A DNA stretch of 25,764 nt from DASZMX01 sp035551475 (GTDB lineage Bacteria; Verrucomicrobiota; Verrucomicrobiia; Limisphaerales; Palsa-1400). The stretch lies in the NCBI GenBank assembly GCA_035551475.1, contig DASZMX010000152.1, positions 1-25,764 on the forward strand. Direction: 5' to 3'. Shown piece after piece: positions 15,903-23,727 of this stretch (positions are counted from its first letter, which is position 1; each line of letters begins with the position of its first letter). The notes under the pieces were generated by a model, which worked only from the letters and a program-made list of their open reading frames with translations, searched no databases and was not told the origin of the DNA. The translations under genes and the position numbers were made by a program.

Positions 15903-17876
15903 GTGGCCAATCCGTCGAAAACAACAAGCTCAGCCGCGTCCAACCAACCCCGTGATCCAAGTGGGGAACACGAGCGTTCGTCTCGCGGCCGTTACGCGGC
16001 TTTCGTGCGTAACTACATGCTCCGCCAGTTGGACCAGGACGAAGGCGAAAATAAACCGATTGAGCCCAATCCGGACCAGAACGAAACTCCGGACAGCGCC
16101 GCCGAAAAGAAAACGCGCCGACGCCAATACCTGCGCGAATACAAACAATGGCTCTGGCCGCATCGCTACGAGGTCGGCGGTCTCTTTGCTCTCGCTTTGA
16201 TTGTCGCGGGGCTCGAATTGGGCGAACCGCTCTTTTTGCGCTACATCGTTGACCACATTCTTTTAAAGACGGGGCTTTCCACGGCGGAACGGATGCGTTC
16301 CTTGAATTTCGCCGGCGCCTTGTTTGTCGGCGTGGTCGTGCTCTCGCGTTTAATTGGAGCGGTCAAAGACTACCGGCAGCGCCGCGTGAATGTGAACGTC
16401 ATCCTTTCGTTGCGTCGCTCGTTATTCGACCGGCTGCTTCATCTGCCGCTGCCGAGTCTTTGGGAGATGAAGACGGGCGGCATTCTTTCGCGACTCACCG
16501 GAGACGTGGAAACAACCACCGGCTTGCTCCAACTGGCCATCATGTCGCCCGCAGTCTCCATCATCAGACTGCTGGTGGCGATCGGCCTTTTGCTCGCGCT
16601 TAATTGGAGACTGGCGTTGATGGCGCTGGCAATTATCCCGGGCGTCATGGTGATAAGCTTTGCGTTTTCCAAGCGCATCCGGCCGATTTACCGCTCCGTG
16701 CGCAAGGATGTCGAACATATCGACGGGCGCGTGGGCGAAACCATATCGGGAATTCGCGTGGTGCGCGCGTTCGGGCGCGAGTTGCGGGAATTGGCCGGCT
16801 ACCTGGTGGGGCGGCACACGGTCCTGCGCAAGGAGATGTTTGCCCAGCGGCGTGAAATGATTCTTTGGACTTCCTGGGGGCTGCTGCTGGGCGCGGTGAA
16901 TGTCGTGATCGTTTGGTATGGAGGTTATCTCAACATTTCCGGCGGCGCCTCCATCGGCGATATCATGGCGTTTCAATGGTACACCTTTCTTTTGCTCAAC
17001 CCAGTTTGGAATATTGTGAATTCCTTTTCAGAACTGCAACGCTCCCTCGCGGCCATGGAACGCGTGTTCGAAGTGCTGGCGATGGAAAAGGACAAACCTG
17101 ACAAACCGGGCGCGGCTCCGGCGCCGGTCAGCGTGCGCGAAATTGAATTCCAAGACGTCGAGTTCTCCTATCGCCCGGGGCATCCGGTGGTGCGCGATTT
17201 CAACGTGGTCGTTCCCGGCGATTCGGTCGTCGCGCTGGTGGGAAGAAGCGGCGCTGGCAAAACCACGGTGACGGACCTGGTGGCGCGGTTCCATGATCCG
17301 ACCCGCGGACGCATTTTGCTCAACGGCGCGGACATTCGCGACCTGCGCCTCGCCACTTACCGCGATCTGCTGGCCATCGTGCAGCAGGATGTCTTTTTGT
17401 TTGACGGTTCGGTCCGTGACAATATTGCCTATGGACGGCAGGACGCGACTGACGCCCAAGTTGAGGACGCCGCGCGGCGCGCCAATGCGCATGAGTTCAT
17501 TGTGAAATTGCCGGAAAAATACGGCACATTCATCGGCGAACGCGGCGTGAAACTTTCCGGAGGGCAGCAACAGAGGCTCGCCATTGCCCGGGCCATGCTG
17601 AAAGCCCCGCAGATTCTCATCCTCGACGAAGCCACCAGCAACCTTGACACCGAGAGCGAACAACTGATCCAGGCCTCGATGGCAACCCTGCTGGCCGGTC
17701 GCACTACCTTTGTCATTGCCCATCGGCTTTCGACCGTGCGCCGCGCGGATTTGATTCTGTTGCTGGAGGAAGGAAGGATCGTGGAGCGCGGCACGCACGA
17801 AGAACTCATGCGCCTGGAAGGCCGCTATGAATCCATGGTGCGCCGGCAAATGGATTCGCAGGGCGAATTCGCCTGA
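15903..17876 (+). CDS. ABC exporter half-transporter (MsbA/lipid or drug type)
   Basis: The 657-residue protein, starting at GTG 15903, has a 75-residue charged, disordered N-terminus. A six-helix type I exporter membrane domain follows (about 90-400), then an ATPase domain. The ATPase shows Walker A GRSGAGKTT (about 446-454), Q loop VQQDVFLFDGS, signature LSGGQQQR (about 550), Walker B ILILDEATSNLD (about 570) and the H loop AHRLSTV. It should work as a homodimer, exporting a lipid, peptide or drug; MsbA-like function is possible. The long hydrophilic N-terminal extension is unusual for the family, and a later start is possible (Met39 is one option). Confidence 0.93.
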   Translation: MANPSKTTSSAASNQPRDPSGEHERSSRGRYAAFVRNYMLRQLDQDEGENKPIEPNPDQNETPDSAAEKKTRRRQYLREYKQWLWPHRYEVGGLFALALIVAGLELGEPLFLRYIVDHILLKTGLSTAERMRSLNFAGALFVGVVVLSRLIGAVKDYRQRRVNVNVILSLRRSLFDRLLHLPLPSLWEMKTGGILSRLTGDVETTTGLLQLAIMSPAVSIIRLLVAIGLLLALNWRLALMALAIIPGVMVISFAFSKRIRPIYRSVRKDVEHIDGRVGETISGIRVVRAFGRELRELAGYLVGRHTVLRKEMFAQRREMILWTSWGLLLGAVNVVIVWYGGYLNISGGASIGDIMAFQWYTFLLLNPVWNIVNSFSELQRSLAAMERVFEVLAMEKDKPDKPGAAPAPVSVREIEFQDVEFSYRPGHPVVRDFNVVVPGDSVVALVGRSGAGKTTVTDLVARFHDPTRGRILLNGADIRDLRLATYRDLLAIVQQDVFLFDGSVRDNIAYGRQDATDAQVEDAARRANAHEFIVKLPEKYGTFIGERGVKLSGGQQQRLAIARAMLKAPQILILDEATSNLDTESEQLIQASMATLLAGRTTFVIAHRLSTVRRADLILLLEEGRIVERGTHEELMRLEGRYESMVRRQMDSQGEFA

Positions 17877-17950
17877 CCAGCAGCGGACCCCACGAGCGCG
17901 GCGCTCCCGCCCGCGTCATCTCAAACTTGGCAATTTTTTTACAAACGCGG

Positions 17951-17980
17951 TTGACATGCAACCAAAAGGTTGCATAATGA
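17951..17980 (+). promoter_or_regulatory. ArsR-type promoter with a palindromic operator between -35 and -10
   Basis: TTGACA (17951-17956) and TAATGA (17975-17980) are 18 nt apart. The spacer is almost entirely the perfect palindrome ATGCAACCAAAAGGTTGCAT (17956-17975). A bound dimer would block RNA polymerase, giving auto-repression by the ArsR protein encoded just downstream. The predicted start point (about 17987) coincides with the GTG start codons. Confidence 0.75.
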
Positions 17981-17984
17981 AACC

Positions 17985-18323
17985 GTGGTGGTTGCTGAAG
18001 AGGACAAAGTGTTCAAGGCTCTGGCGGATGCCAGTCGCCGGCAGTTGCTGGACCGGCTGCGCACCAAGGGCGGACTCACGCTCGGGGAGCTATGCCAGAA
18101 GCATGACATGAGTCGTCAGGCAGTGACCAAGCATCTCGGTTTGCTGGAGGCGGCGAATCTCGTCGTCACGGTGAAGCAGGGGCGCGAAAAGCTGCATTAT
18201 CTCAACCCGGTTCCGATCCACGAAATCTACATGCGTTGGATTGGGAAATTTGAGCGGTCGCAGGTTCAGGCGCTCTTCAACCTAAAACAAGCATTGCATC
18301 AAAACGATTATGACAAATCCTGA
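17985..18323 (+). CDS. ArsR-family transcriptional repressor
   Basis: This 112-residue protein has the winged-helix fold of ArsR: the helix FKALADASRRQLLDRL, then the recognition region GELCQKHDMSRQAVTKHLGLLEAANLV, then the wing VTVKQGREKLHYLNP. Those are the usual ArsR/SRPBCC-pair features; no metal-binding ELCVCD-type motif is present, so it is probably not a metal sensor. Two GTG codons, 17985 and 17988, are candidate starts; no ATG fits. With the promoter at 17951-17980 the mRNA would be leaderless. Its stop overlaps the next gene by 14 nt. Confidence 0.88.
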   Translation: MVVAEEDKVFKALADASRRQLLDRLRTKGGLTLGELCQKHDMSRQAVTKHLGLLEAANLVVTVKQGREKLHYLNPVPIHEIYMRWIGKFERSQVQALFNLKQALHQNDYDKS

Positions 18324-18795
18324 GTTTATCTACACCACCTACATTCGAACCACGCCGGAAAAAGTGTGGAACGCCATCACCAACCCTGAATTCACGCGCC
18401 AGTATTGGGGCGGGTACGAAAATGTGTCCGATTGGAAACCCGGCTCAAAATGGGCGCACGTCGCGAATGACGCGGCGCGCAGCGTGATGGTGGGCGGCAA
18501 AGTCGAAGAAAGCGTGCCGCTCAAGCGGCTCGTCTTGACATGGGCCAGCCCGTCAAACGAGGCGGATGTTTCACGCGTCACTTTTGAAATTGAGGCGATC
18601 GAAGACATGGTGCGCCTCAATGTTATCCATGGTGATTTCAAGCCCGGCTCCGATATGAAGGAGAAGATTTCGGGCGGCTGGCCGCGCGTCCTGTCCAGCT
18701 TGAAGTCCCTCCTCGAAACCGGCGCCGCCCTGAAGGTGATGTCCTGCAAGACATGTGCATCGGCCGGCGCCGCCAAGCTGGAAGCTGCGGCGTAA
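18310..18795 (+). CDS. SRPBCC (AHSA1-like) ligand-binding protein
   Basis: The 161-residue protein begins MTNPEFIYTTYIRTTPEKVW and continues FTRQYWGGYENVSDWKPGS, the hallmark of the AHSA1/CalC-type SRPBCC proteins that often follow an ArsR regulator. The fold encloses a hydrophobic ligand pocket. The C-terminal helix is WPRVLSSLKSLLETG, and a short Ala-rich tail follows. Ligand and reaction are unknown. The ATG lies inside the arsR 3' end, so the two genes are probably translated together and controlled by the same operator. Confidence 0.88.
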   Translation: MTNPEFIYTTYIRTTPEKVWNAITNPEFTRQYWGGYENVSDWKPGSKWAHVANDAARSVMVGGKVEESVPLKRLVLTWASPSNEADVSRVTFEIEAIEDMVRLNVIHGDFKPGSDMKEKISGGWPRVLSSLKSLLETGAALKVMSCKTCASAGAAKLEAAA

Positions 18796-18872
18796 ACAAG
18801 GGCAGAGCCTCTTGGTGCAAGCTCGCGATTAGTGGCGGCAGGCGAGAACTTTGGCGGCGGCGAACCTCAGGT

Positions 18873-20120
18873 TCAGGACTCCGGCTCGGGCTGGCTATCC
18901 GCGTCCCAGGCCTCGTCGTAACGGCGGGTTTGGGCGCATTTCCACGCGCCACGGACCTTGACCATCTGCACGATTTTGGTTTCGACTCGAGATGAATCAT
19001 CCTGGAAGGCAAACTGATATTTCAACTCCACTTTGTCCGCGCTCAAATTCTTGCGGGCGAGGATTTGAAATCCCTGGAAGGCGGCAAACTCGTTTTGTGA
19101 TCGGGCGTGAAAGGTCGCCTTGTCGCCCATCCAGGCTTTGGCCGTGTTCATCGCTTGCGGATCGGTCGCGGCGATGACGGACTGGTAATCACCCATCGCG
19201 CGCGCCCAATACCGCGATTCCCAGGCGGCTTCAGGCGTCGTGTTGCCGGCGTCCACCAACTGGGTCAAGGTGAAAAACTGCCCCTTGACGGCGGCGGTGG
19301 CGGAAGTGGTCCGGGCGGCGCGCCAGCGCGCGTCCAGGTGCGCTTGAATTCCTTTGACGATCAGGGGCGTGGTTCCAGCGGCGAGGAGCGCCAGCGCCCC
19401 GGCAGCCGTTAATGCTTTTGCTTTTAGTGATGCCATAATTTTTACGAAGGTTGCGGTAGCGCCATAAGCCGCCGGGCCGCTGGTTAACGCGAATGCCGTG
19501 GCGGATCGCGCCAATCCAGCGGGCGCGACGTGATTGACATGAGCGGTCATCGCGCCGGAGATCAGTTCCGTGGTGGAAACGACGCCGCGTTGGCGAAAGA
19601 ATTGCCGGAGTTTTTCCGTCGCGCGGTGCAGCCGAAGCCGGGCCGCGCCCTCGCTTGCCCCCAAAATCGCGCCGATCTCTTTCATGCTCTTGCCCGACAT
19701 AAAGCGCAACACCACCGCGTGGCGATCGGCCTCGCTTAAGGTGGCGATGGCGCCGTCCAGCAGCGGGGCTATTTGCGTCCAGACATCGGGTTCGGTTTTG
19801 TCCAGGATGGTCTGCATATAAGCCGTCTGTTCGCGACGGGCGCGTTGACTTTCGCTCTTCATAAAAGCCAAAGACGTCCGCCGCGCCGTTTGATAAAGCC
19901 AGCCCTCAAGGATGACCGCCTTGCCCAGCGCGCCGGATTTCCGCGCCAAAACGACAAACACGCGCTGAGTAATTTCCTCGGCCTGATGCCGATTGCCGAC
20001 ATGACGCAACGCCACGGAATAGACCTTATCAACATGCCGCGCCACCAGCGCGCCAAACGCTTCTTCCGAGGCGTCCTTGACGTATCGGCTCAATAACGCG
20101 GTGTCATCCAGTTCCTGCAT
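18873..20120 (-). CDS. ECF sigma factor with membrane anchor and C-terminal extracytoplasmic domain
   Basis: The 415-residue protein starts with sigma region 2 (about 8-75: SRYVKDASEEAFGALVARH, VGNRHQAEEITQRVFVVLAR) and has region 4 at about 120-185 (DRHAVVLRFMSGKSMKEIG, then ARLRLHRATEKLRQFF). A linker leads to a likely membrane helix near 240 (LTAAGALALLAAGTTPLIV). A C-terminal domain of about 130 residues follows (QFFTLTQLVDAGNTTPEAAW to the end), possibly NTF2-like. Fusing a sigma factor to a membrane-anchored sensor would make a one-protein signalling system, an arrangement I associate with Verrucomicrobiota and Planctomycetota. It is convergent with the SRPBCC gene. Confidence 0.85.
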   Translation of the reverse strand: MQELDDTALLSRYVKDASEEAFGALVARHVDKVYSVALRHVGNRHQAEEITQRVFVVLARKSGALGKAVILEGWLYQTARRTSLAFMKSESQRARREQTAYMQTILDKTEPDVWTQIAPLLDGAIATLSEADRHAVVLRFMSGKSMKEIGAILGASEGAARLRLHRATEKLRQFFRQRGVVSTTELISGAMTAHVNHVAPAGLARSATAFALTSGPAAYGATATFVKIMASLKAKALTAAGALALLAAGTTPLIVKGIQAHLDARWRAARTTSATAAVKGQFFTLTQLVDAGNTTPEAAWESRYWARAMGDYQSVIAATDPQAMNTAKAWMGDKATFHARSQNEFAAFQGFQILARKNLSADKVELKYQFAFQDDSSRVETKIVQMVKVRGAWKCAQTRRYDEAWDADSQPEPES

Positions 20121-20132
20121 CTATCTATTAAT

Positions 20133-20157
20133 GGTCGCCCACCGAGAAAACGTTACA
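20133..20157 (-). promoter_or_regulatory. Possible ECF-type promoter of the sigma gene
   Basis: On the minus strand TGTAAC (20157-20152) is followed, after 14 nt, by CGACC (20137-20133), just upstream of the ATG at 20120. An AAC-containing -35 with a CG-rich -10 is typical of ECF promoters, so self-activation is possible. It is a weak match. Confidence 0.35.
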
Positions 20158-20302
20158 AACAATTTCGAGGCTGACCCTCCCTGTTTGCGTTCGAAGTGAA
20201 ATTCAATTGGCCATGCGCAGGAGCAACGTCTATTGTTTTTCGCGGGGGAAGCAATTTTTGAATCAAATAAATTGAACGGCTCAACTGGGTCGAAAGTTCG
20301 CT

Positions 20303-20617
20303 TCACTTTTCGCCAAAGAGCGCCTTGAAGTCGCGCGCACCGTGATAGACGTGGTTCACTTGAATCCCTCCGGCCATCGCGCGATAAAATATGAGGTAAT
20401 TCTTAAAACCTTTGATGTGCCATGAGCGGACATCGCGGAGCCTGGGATTGCGAAACTGAAGCGGCTTGCCGAGTCCGGGATTGGCGGCGAGCATCTTGAA
20501 CGTGTCGTAGGCCGCTTCGATAACGCGCGTGGCGGCATCGGGATTATCTTGGGCGATGAAATTCCAAATGCCCCAAAGCTCATCCTCAACGCAGGGATCG
20601 AGGATATATTCAGGCAT
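20303..20617 (-). CDS. parE: RelE/ParE-family toxin
   Basis: The 104-residue protein matches the ParE toxin fold: ILDPCVEDELWGIWNFIAQDNPDAA at the N-terminal helices, and RSWHIKGFKNYLIFYR with HVYHGARDF at the C-terminal strands. ParE toxins poison DNA gyrase; related RelE toxins cleave mRNA, and sequence alone does not settle which. The ATG at 20617 lies within the antitoxin gene (8-nt overlap), as usual in these operons. The ParE-like HGxRDF ending is intact, so the toxin looks functional. Confidence 0.88.
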   Translation of the reverse strand: MPEYILDPCVEDELWGIWNFIAQDNPDAATRVIEAAYDTFKMLAANPGLGKPLQFRNPRLRDVRSWHIKGFKNYLIFYRAMAGGIQVNHVYHGARDFKALFGEK

Positions 20618-20885
20618 TAGCGCGGGCTTCTTTTATCCGTTTGCGAAGCCGGCGAAATACTTTCTCGCCATCCACGCCCTCGCCCCGGTCAAGGCGGTCA
20701 ATGCTTTGCAGCAACTGGTTTTCCAATTCTTCAAGTGTCCTGGGAGCCTTTGGCAGGGAGTTAGCGTGGTCTTCTTTGAGACGGCGAAGCCCGGCGCGGA
20801 CGACTTCGCTCGCCGTTTGATACAGCCCGCTTTCGACTTCTTTTGCCACAAACTTTGCCAATTCCGGCGTCAGCGATATATTCAT
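20610..20885 (-). CDS. parD: ParD-type antitoxin (ribbon-helix-helix)
   Basis: The 91-residue protein begins MNISLTPELAKFVAKEVES, a ribbon-helix-helix DNA-binding start, followed by GLYQTASEVVRAGLRRLKE. The C-terminal half is helical and charged and should wrap the toxin. The ATG at 20885 has a GGAG eight nt upstream. A frame to 20909 would add eight residues, but the RHH start at 20885 is better. ParD and the ParD-ParE complex normally repress their own operon, consistent with the operator at 20930-20959. Confidence 0.9.
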   Translation of the reverse strand: MNISLTPELAKFVAKEVESGLYQTASEVVRAGLRRLKEDHANSLPKAPRTLEELENQLLQSIDRLDRGEGVDGEKVFRRLRKRIKEARANA

Positions 20886-20918
20886 GAGGAAAACTCCGAC
20901 AAAATTCACTCCATCGGC

Positions 20919-20959
20919 ATTTTACCGCGAATAACAGGAATGAGTCAAATCCTGTTATT
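20919..20959 (-). promoter_or_regulatory. parDE promoter with overlapping operator
   Basis: On the minus strand TTGACT (20948-20943) and TAAAAT (20924-20919) are 18 nt apart, 34 nt before the parD ATG. Two perfect 10-nt arms, AATAACAGGA and TCCTGTTATT (20930-20939 and 20950-20959), flank the -35 box. This is the expected position for autorepression by the antitoxin. The site also overlaps the 3' end of the gene at 20945-21088. Confidence 0.7.
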
Positions 20960-21088
20960 GATGTTTTGGCAACGCGGCTTGGTGGGGCGCCGGGGAAAAG
21001 TTTTTGCCAATCGCACGAGCTGCGACAGCTTCCGAATTTTTTCCGCGAACGGTTCGCGCGCGAATTGCTTTCTTAGCTCCTGCTTCAT
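20945..21088 (-). CDS. Small helical partner of the nucleotidyltransferase-like gene
   Basis: The 47-residue product, MKQELRKQFAREPFAEKIRK at its start, is mostly charged helix and continues LSQLVRLAKTFPRRPTK. Such tiny proteins often follow genes of AbiEii/NTase-like proteins, and the ATG at 21088 overlaps the stop of the upstream gene by 4 nt. It is probably an accessory or antitoxin-type partner; that role is inferred from position. It is too short for ordinary gene calls. Confidence 0.5.
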   Translation of the reverse strand: MKQELRKQFAREPFAEKIRKLSQLVRLAKTFPRRPTKPRCQNINNRI

Positions 21089-21596
21089 GACGCTGGCGAG
21101 CTAAGTTTATGCCGCTGAAGGATATTTTCCAGTTCAGATTTATCGATGTCGGCTTGGGCCATCATTTGCTCAATGCGAGCCTTATCCTTGGCGCGGCCCA
21201 CGCTGGCCGCAATGGCCACGATGTGCTCGGCGCGAAACACCTTTGCGGGGACCCCTTCGTAATCCATCCGCTCCGCTTCGCGCACGGCTTCCTCGGTCAG
21301 CCCATTTGCGGCCAGAAACGGCACAGGAAAACCGTGCACCATGAGATGCTCCCGATCGACCTGCCAACCGCACGCTTGCAGGTGCGAATAAATGGCGGGA
21401 ACGCCTGCCGCCAAGCCTTTATCCTTCGGGATGAAGAAAATGTCAGCGTCATAGGTGGCGAAGGCTTCAACATAATAAATAGCCGCAGGGCTCCACCCAA
21501 CGCCCAATCTTCGATTATCTCCGCGGCGATGAGACTATTGGCGGCTCGCATTACGTCGGCCAACGGCAGGCTCTCAGGTGTTTGGTTGGCGGCCAT
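21085..21596 (-). pseudogene. Frameshifted nucleotidyltransferase-like gene (AbiEii/NTase superfamily)
   Basis: Two frames join into one protein of about 170 residues if a single base is restored near 21495. The first half (from ATG 21596) begins MAANQTPESLPLADVMRAAN and reaches IIEDWALGGA, the Gly-Gly of a nucleotidyltransferase fold. The second half continues AAIYYVEAFATYDADIFFIP, with the acidic DAD-type metal motif, and then runs to the stop at 21085 with YEGVPAKVFRAEHIVAIA. The break lies between the Gly-Gly and the acidic pair, so neither half would be active alone. It may be a true loss-of-function, a sequencing error or a programmed shift. With its small downstream partner it resembles a toxin-antitoxin-like pair. 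Confidence 0.7.
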
Positions 21597-21657
21597 TGCT
21601 TTTAAATCATCTTCTCCCCCCGCCTTTCCGACTTATTCGTAAGGTTGTGATTATCAA

Positions 21658-21686
21658 TGGAGCGGGTGAAGGGAATCGAACCCTCG
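21658..21686 (-). other. tRNA-Gly 3'-end fragment: probable attachment site
   Basis: Read on the minus strand the fragment is a T arm (GAGGG/CCCTT around TTCGATT), then CACCCGC, discriminator T and CCA (21660-21658). This is the 3' end of a tRNA-Gly of the GCGGGTG-acceptor type. The D arm, the anticodon arm and the 5' acceptor strand are absent upstream. A complete copy would be expected at the far end of the element, to the right of the window. The fragment lies 95 nt from the integrase start, the usual arrangement. Confidence 0.8.
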
Positions 21687-21760
21687 TTACTGGTAAAGTG
21701 GTTTATGGTGGTTTTGAATAGGCTGTTTTCCTAGCAAAAATGCTTGATTTGGTGTATGAT

Positions 21761-21778
21761 TACTTGCACTACTTGCAC
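21761..21778 (+). repeat. Tandem TACTTGCAC repeat before the integrase
   Basis: TACTTGCAC occurs twice in direct succession (21761-21769, 21770-21778), 5 nt before the integrase ATG. It could be an operator or directionality-factor site; nothing else supports this. Confidence 0.35.
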
Positions 21779-21783
21779 TTGCT

Positions 21784-22815
21784 ATGGCTTATCTTTACCG
21801 CAAAAACCGCTCGCCCTTTTGGTATGTCGTTTACTTCGACACTGACCGGAAAGAGGTTCATCGCTCCACCGGCCTTCGCGCCGACAATCCGAACGACACC
21901 GCCAAAGCCAAAGCCCTGCGTGCTGAACTAGAAGCCAAAGAACACCATCGCGTCCCGGTGGTCAATAGCGAAGGTTGGGATACCTGGGTGCCGAAATACC
22001 TAGAACGGCACTGCGAAAGCCCCCTGACGCTGGAACGCTACAATACCAACTGGAAATGGCTGTCGCTCTGGCTTCAAACGCAGCGGTTCCACTCGCCCCG
22101 CGCCATTACCTATCGAAACGCTCTTGAATACGTTGACTGGCGGACAACCTTCAAAAAGAAAAGCGGGAAAACCGTGGGGCGCAATACCGCCATCATGGAA
22201 TTGAAGCTCTTTGCTATGATTATGGGTGAAGCGGTGCGGCTCGGCCATGCCGATGCTAACCCGCTGGTCAGCCTCAAACTTCGGCGGGACAAATCACCGA
22301 AAAAGCCTGAAATGACGGACAAGGAAATCAGCCAGATTCGGGAAGCGTTAAAAGAGGAACCGGAGTGGATGCAGGTCGCCTTTGATATTGCCTTGCACAC
22401 TGGCTGCCGTTTGCGGGAAACCCGGCTGCCGATGACCTGCATTGATTTCAAAGAGAACAAAATCACGTTTCCTGCGCCCAAGGGTGGCGAAGATCGGGCG
22501 TTTTCCGTCCCAATGCCATCCGCGTTGCGTCCGCTGTTTGAACGCCTCCGCAAAACCAAGCAGAAATTCACGCTGGAATTTCCATTCCAGCCTTCGCGCC
22601 GGTGGCAACAATTTTTCATCAAAATCAAAAAGCCGCACCTGTGCTTCCACTGCCTACGCGTCACCTATGTAAACCGGCTTCGCCGGGCCGGTGTGCCGCG
22701 TGAGGCTGCCATGCGACTGGTCAATCACTCGTCGGAACTGATTCACCAAGTTTACCAGCGTGAAAAAGTCGAGGATGTGGCGCAATGGCGGGATGCGGTG
22801 CAATTTCCAGAGTAG
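21784..22815 (+). CDS. Tyrosine recombinase / integrase
   Basis: The 343-residue protein has the full catalytic set: Arg209 in TGCRLRETRLP, Lys233 in APKGGEDR, His289 and Arg292 in FHCLRVTYVNRL, His315 in RLVNHSSE, and the nucleophile Tyr324 in HQVYQREK. The N-terminal part has an arm-type domain (MAYLYRKNRSPFWYVVYFDT) and a core-binding helical region (about 65-160). The protein cuts and joins DNA at the attachment site, here the tRNA-Gly end at 21658-21686. It looks intact. It converges with the last gene of the HTH array with only 6 nt between them. Confidence 0.93.
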   Translation: MAYLYRKNRSPFWYVVYFDTDRKEVHRSTGLRADNPNDTAKAKALRAELEAKEHHRVPVVNSEGWDTWVPKYLERHCESPLTLERYNTNWKWLSLWLQTQRFHSPRAITYRNALEYVDWRTTFKKKSGKTVGRNTAIMELKLFAMIMGEAVRLGHADANPLVSLKLRRDKSPKKPEMTDKEISQIREALKEEPEWMQVAFDIALHTGCRLRETRLPMTCIDFKENKITFPAPKGGEDRAFSVPMPSALRPLFERLRKTKQKFTLEFPFQPSRRWQQFFIKIKKPHLCFHCLRVTYVNRLRRAGVPREAAMRLVNHSSELIHQVYQREKVEDVAQWRDAVQFPE

Positions 22816-22821
22816 AATAAA

Positions 22822-23715
22822 TCATTTCCCTTTAAATGCGGCCGGATAAGCCAGCATTAGTCTCTGCGTATCGTCTCCGTCAATAATCCCAAAATGAACG
22901 ATCTCGCCAGTCATGGCAGATTTTGCAATGGCGAAAGTGCGCATTTGCTCAAATACAGATTGGTCCAGTTGGTTCCAATATTGAAGCATGAACAACTCAG
23001 CGTCAGATTGAAACAAACGCTGAATTTGGTCGCCATTTTTCCCAAAATCCTTGGGTTTTAGAATGCCTTTCTTACCCTTACCCTTGAAAGCAAAAGCGCC
23101 TGATATTCGTTTTCCATTAAGTCGAATTTTCGTAGAAAAAAGATCGTTTTTTTCGCCACCCCAATCGGTAAATTTACCGCCTTCTCCGATGATTTTCTTA
23201 ACGCCATTCTTAAATTTATTCTCGGCTATTGGCCTCATGGGTTGTCCTTGCGAAATTCGCTTAACCTTGGAAAAACTACCAATGTCATCTATCGTCACAT
23301 TTTTGATTGTGAACGATTTTGCCGGGACTTTAATCACTACGCCCCCATTGTTAGAAGGCCGGGGATTAACCTTGGTTGGCAATTTTGCTAAGTTTTTGCC
23401 ATTCCTTGCCAAATTCAAAATTTTGTCCCGGTATTGCGAGAAGAATAGATCGCTGCCTTTTTTGTAAACGAATTGCCCCCCTATTTTTTCGCGCCGGATC
23501 ATGTTATTTGCAAACAACTTGGTCGTGACTTGAAGAATTCTAACCCGTGAAAGCCCCGTGGCTTTGCGCAAGTCCGCTTGAGTTTTAACGGCCTTTTTGC
23601 CTCGATAAATAGCTTCAAAAACCTGCTGACAATGTTTTGATCGCGCAAGAACTTTTGCGGCATGAGCCAAGTTGTCATTTAGATTTGAAAACTTGTCTGA
23701 AACACTGGTCGTCAT
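22822..23715 (-). CDS. Winged-helix protein with a putative nuclease-like C-terminal domain
   Basis: The product has 297 residues. Residues 28-88 form a winged-helix unit (KTQADLRKATGLSRVRILQV, then ANNMIRREKIGGQFVYKKG). A basic linker follows. The C-terminal half has GGEKNDLFSTKIRLNGKR and GAFAFKGKGKKGILKP, then KNGDQIQRLFQSDAELFMLQ, WNQLDQSVFEQM and HFGIIDGDD. The Asp191...Phe-Lys211 spacing and the surrounding beta strands recall a PD-(D/E)XK core, but the Glu two before the Lys is replaced by Ala209; Glu178 or Glu240 may compensate. I consider nuclease activity possible, not established. It is the last gene of the HTH array, 12 nt after its neighbour. Confidence 0.6.
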   Translation of the reverse strand: MTTSVSDKFSNLNDNLAHAAKVLARSKHCQQVFEAIYRGKKAVKTQADLRKATGLSRVRILQVTTKLFANNMIRREKIGGQFVYKKGSDLFFSQYRDKILNLARNGKNLAKLPTKVNPRPSNNGGVVIKVPAKSFTIKNVTIDDIGSFSKVKRISQGQPMRPIAENKFKNGVKKIIGEGGKFTDWGGEKNDLFSTKIRLNGKRISGAFAFKGKGKKGILKPKDFGKNGDQIQRLFQSDAELFMLQYWNQLDQSVFEQMRTFAIAKSAMTGEIVHFGIIDGDDTQRLMLAYPAAFKGK

Positions 23716-23727
23716 AAAAGCAAAGAA

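Noticed and set aside
21658..21740. Complete tRNA-Gly gene on the minus strand
   Set aside because: Only the T arm and 3' acceptor are present; no D arm, anticodon arm or 5' acceptor strand can be found.
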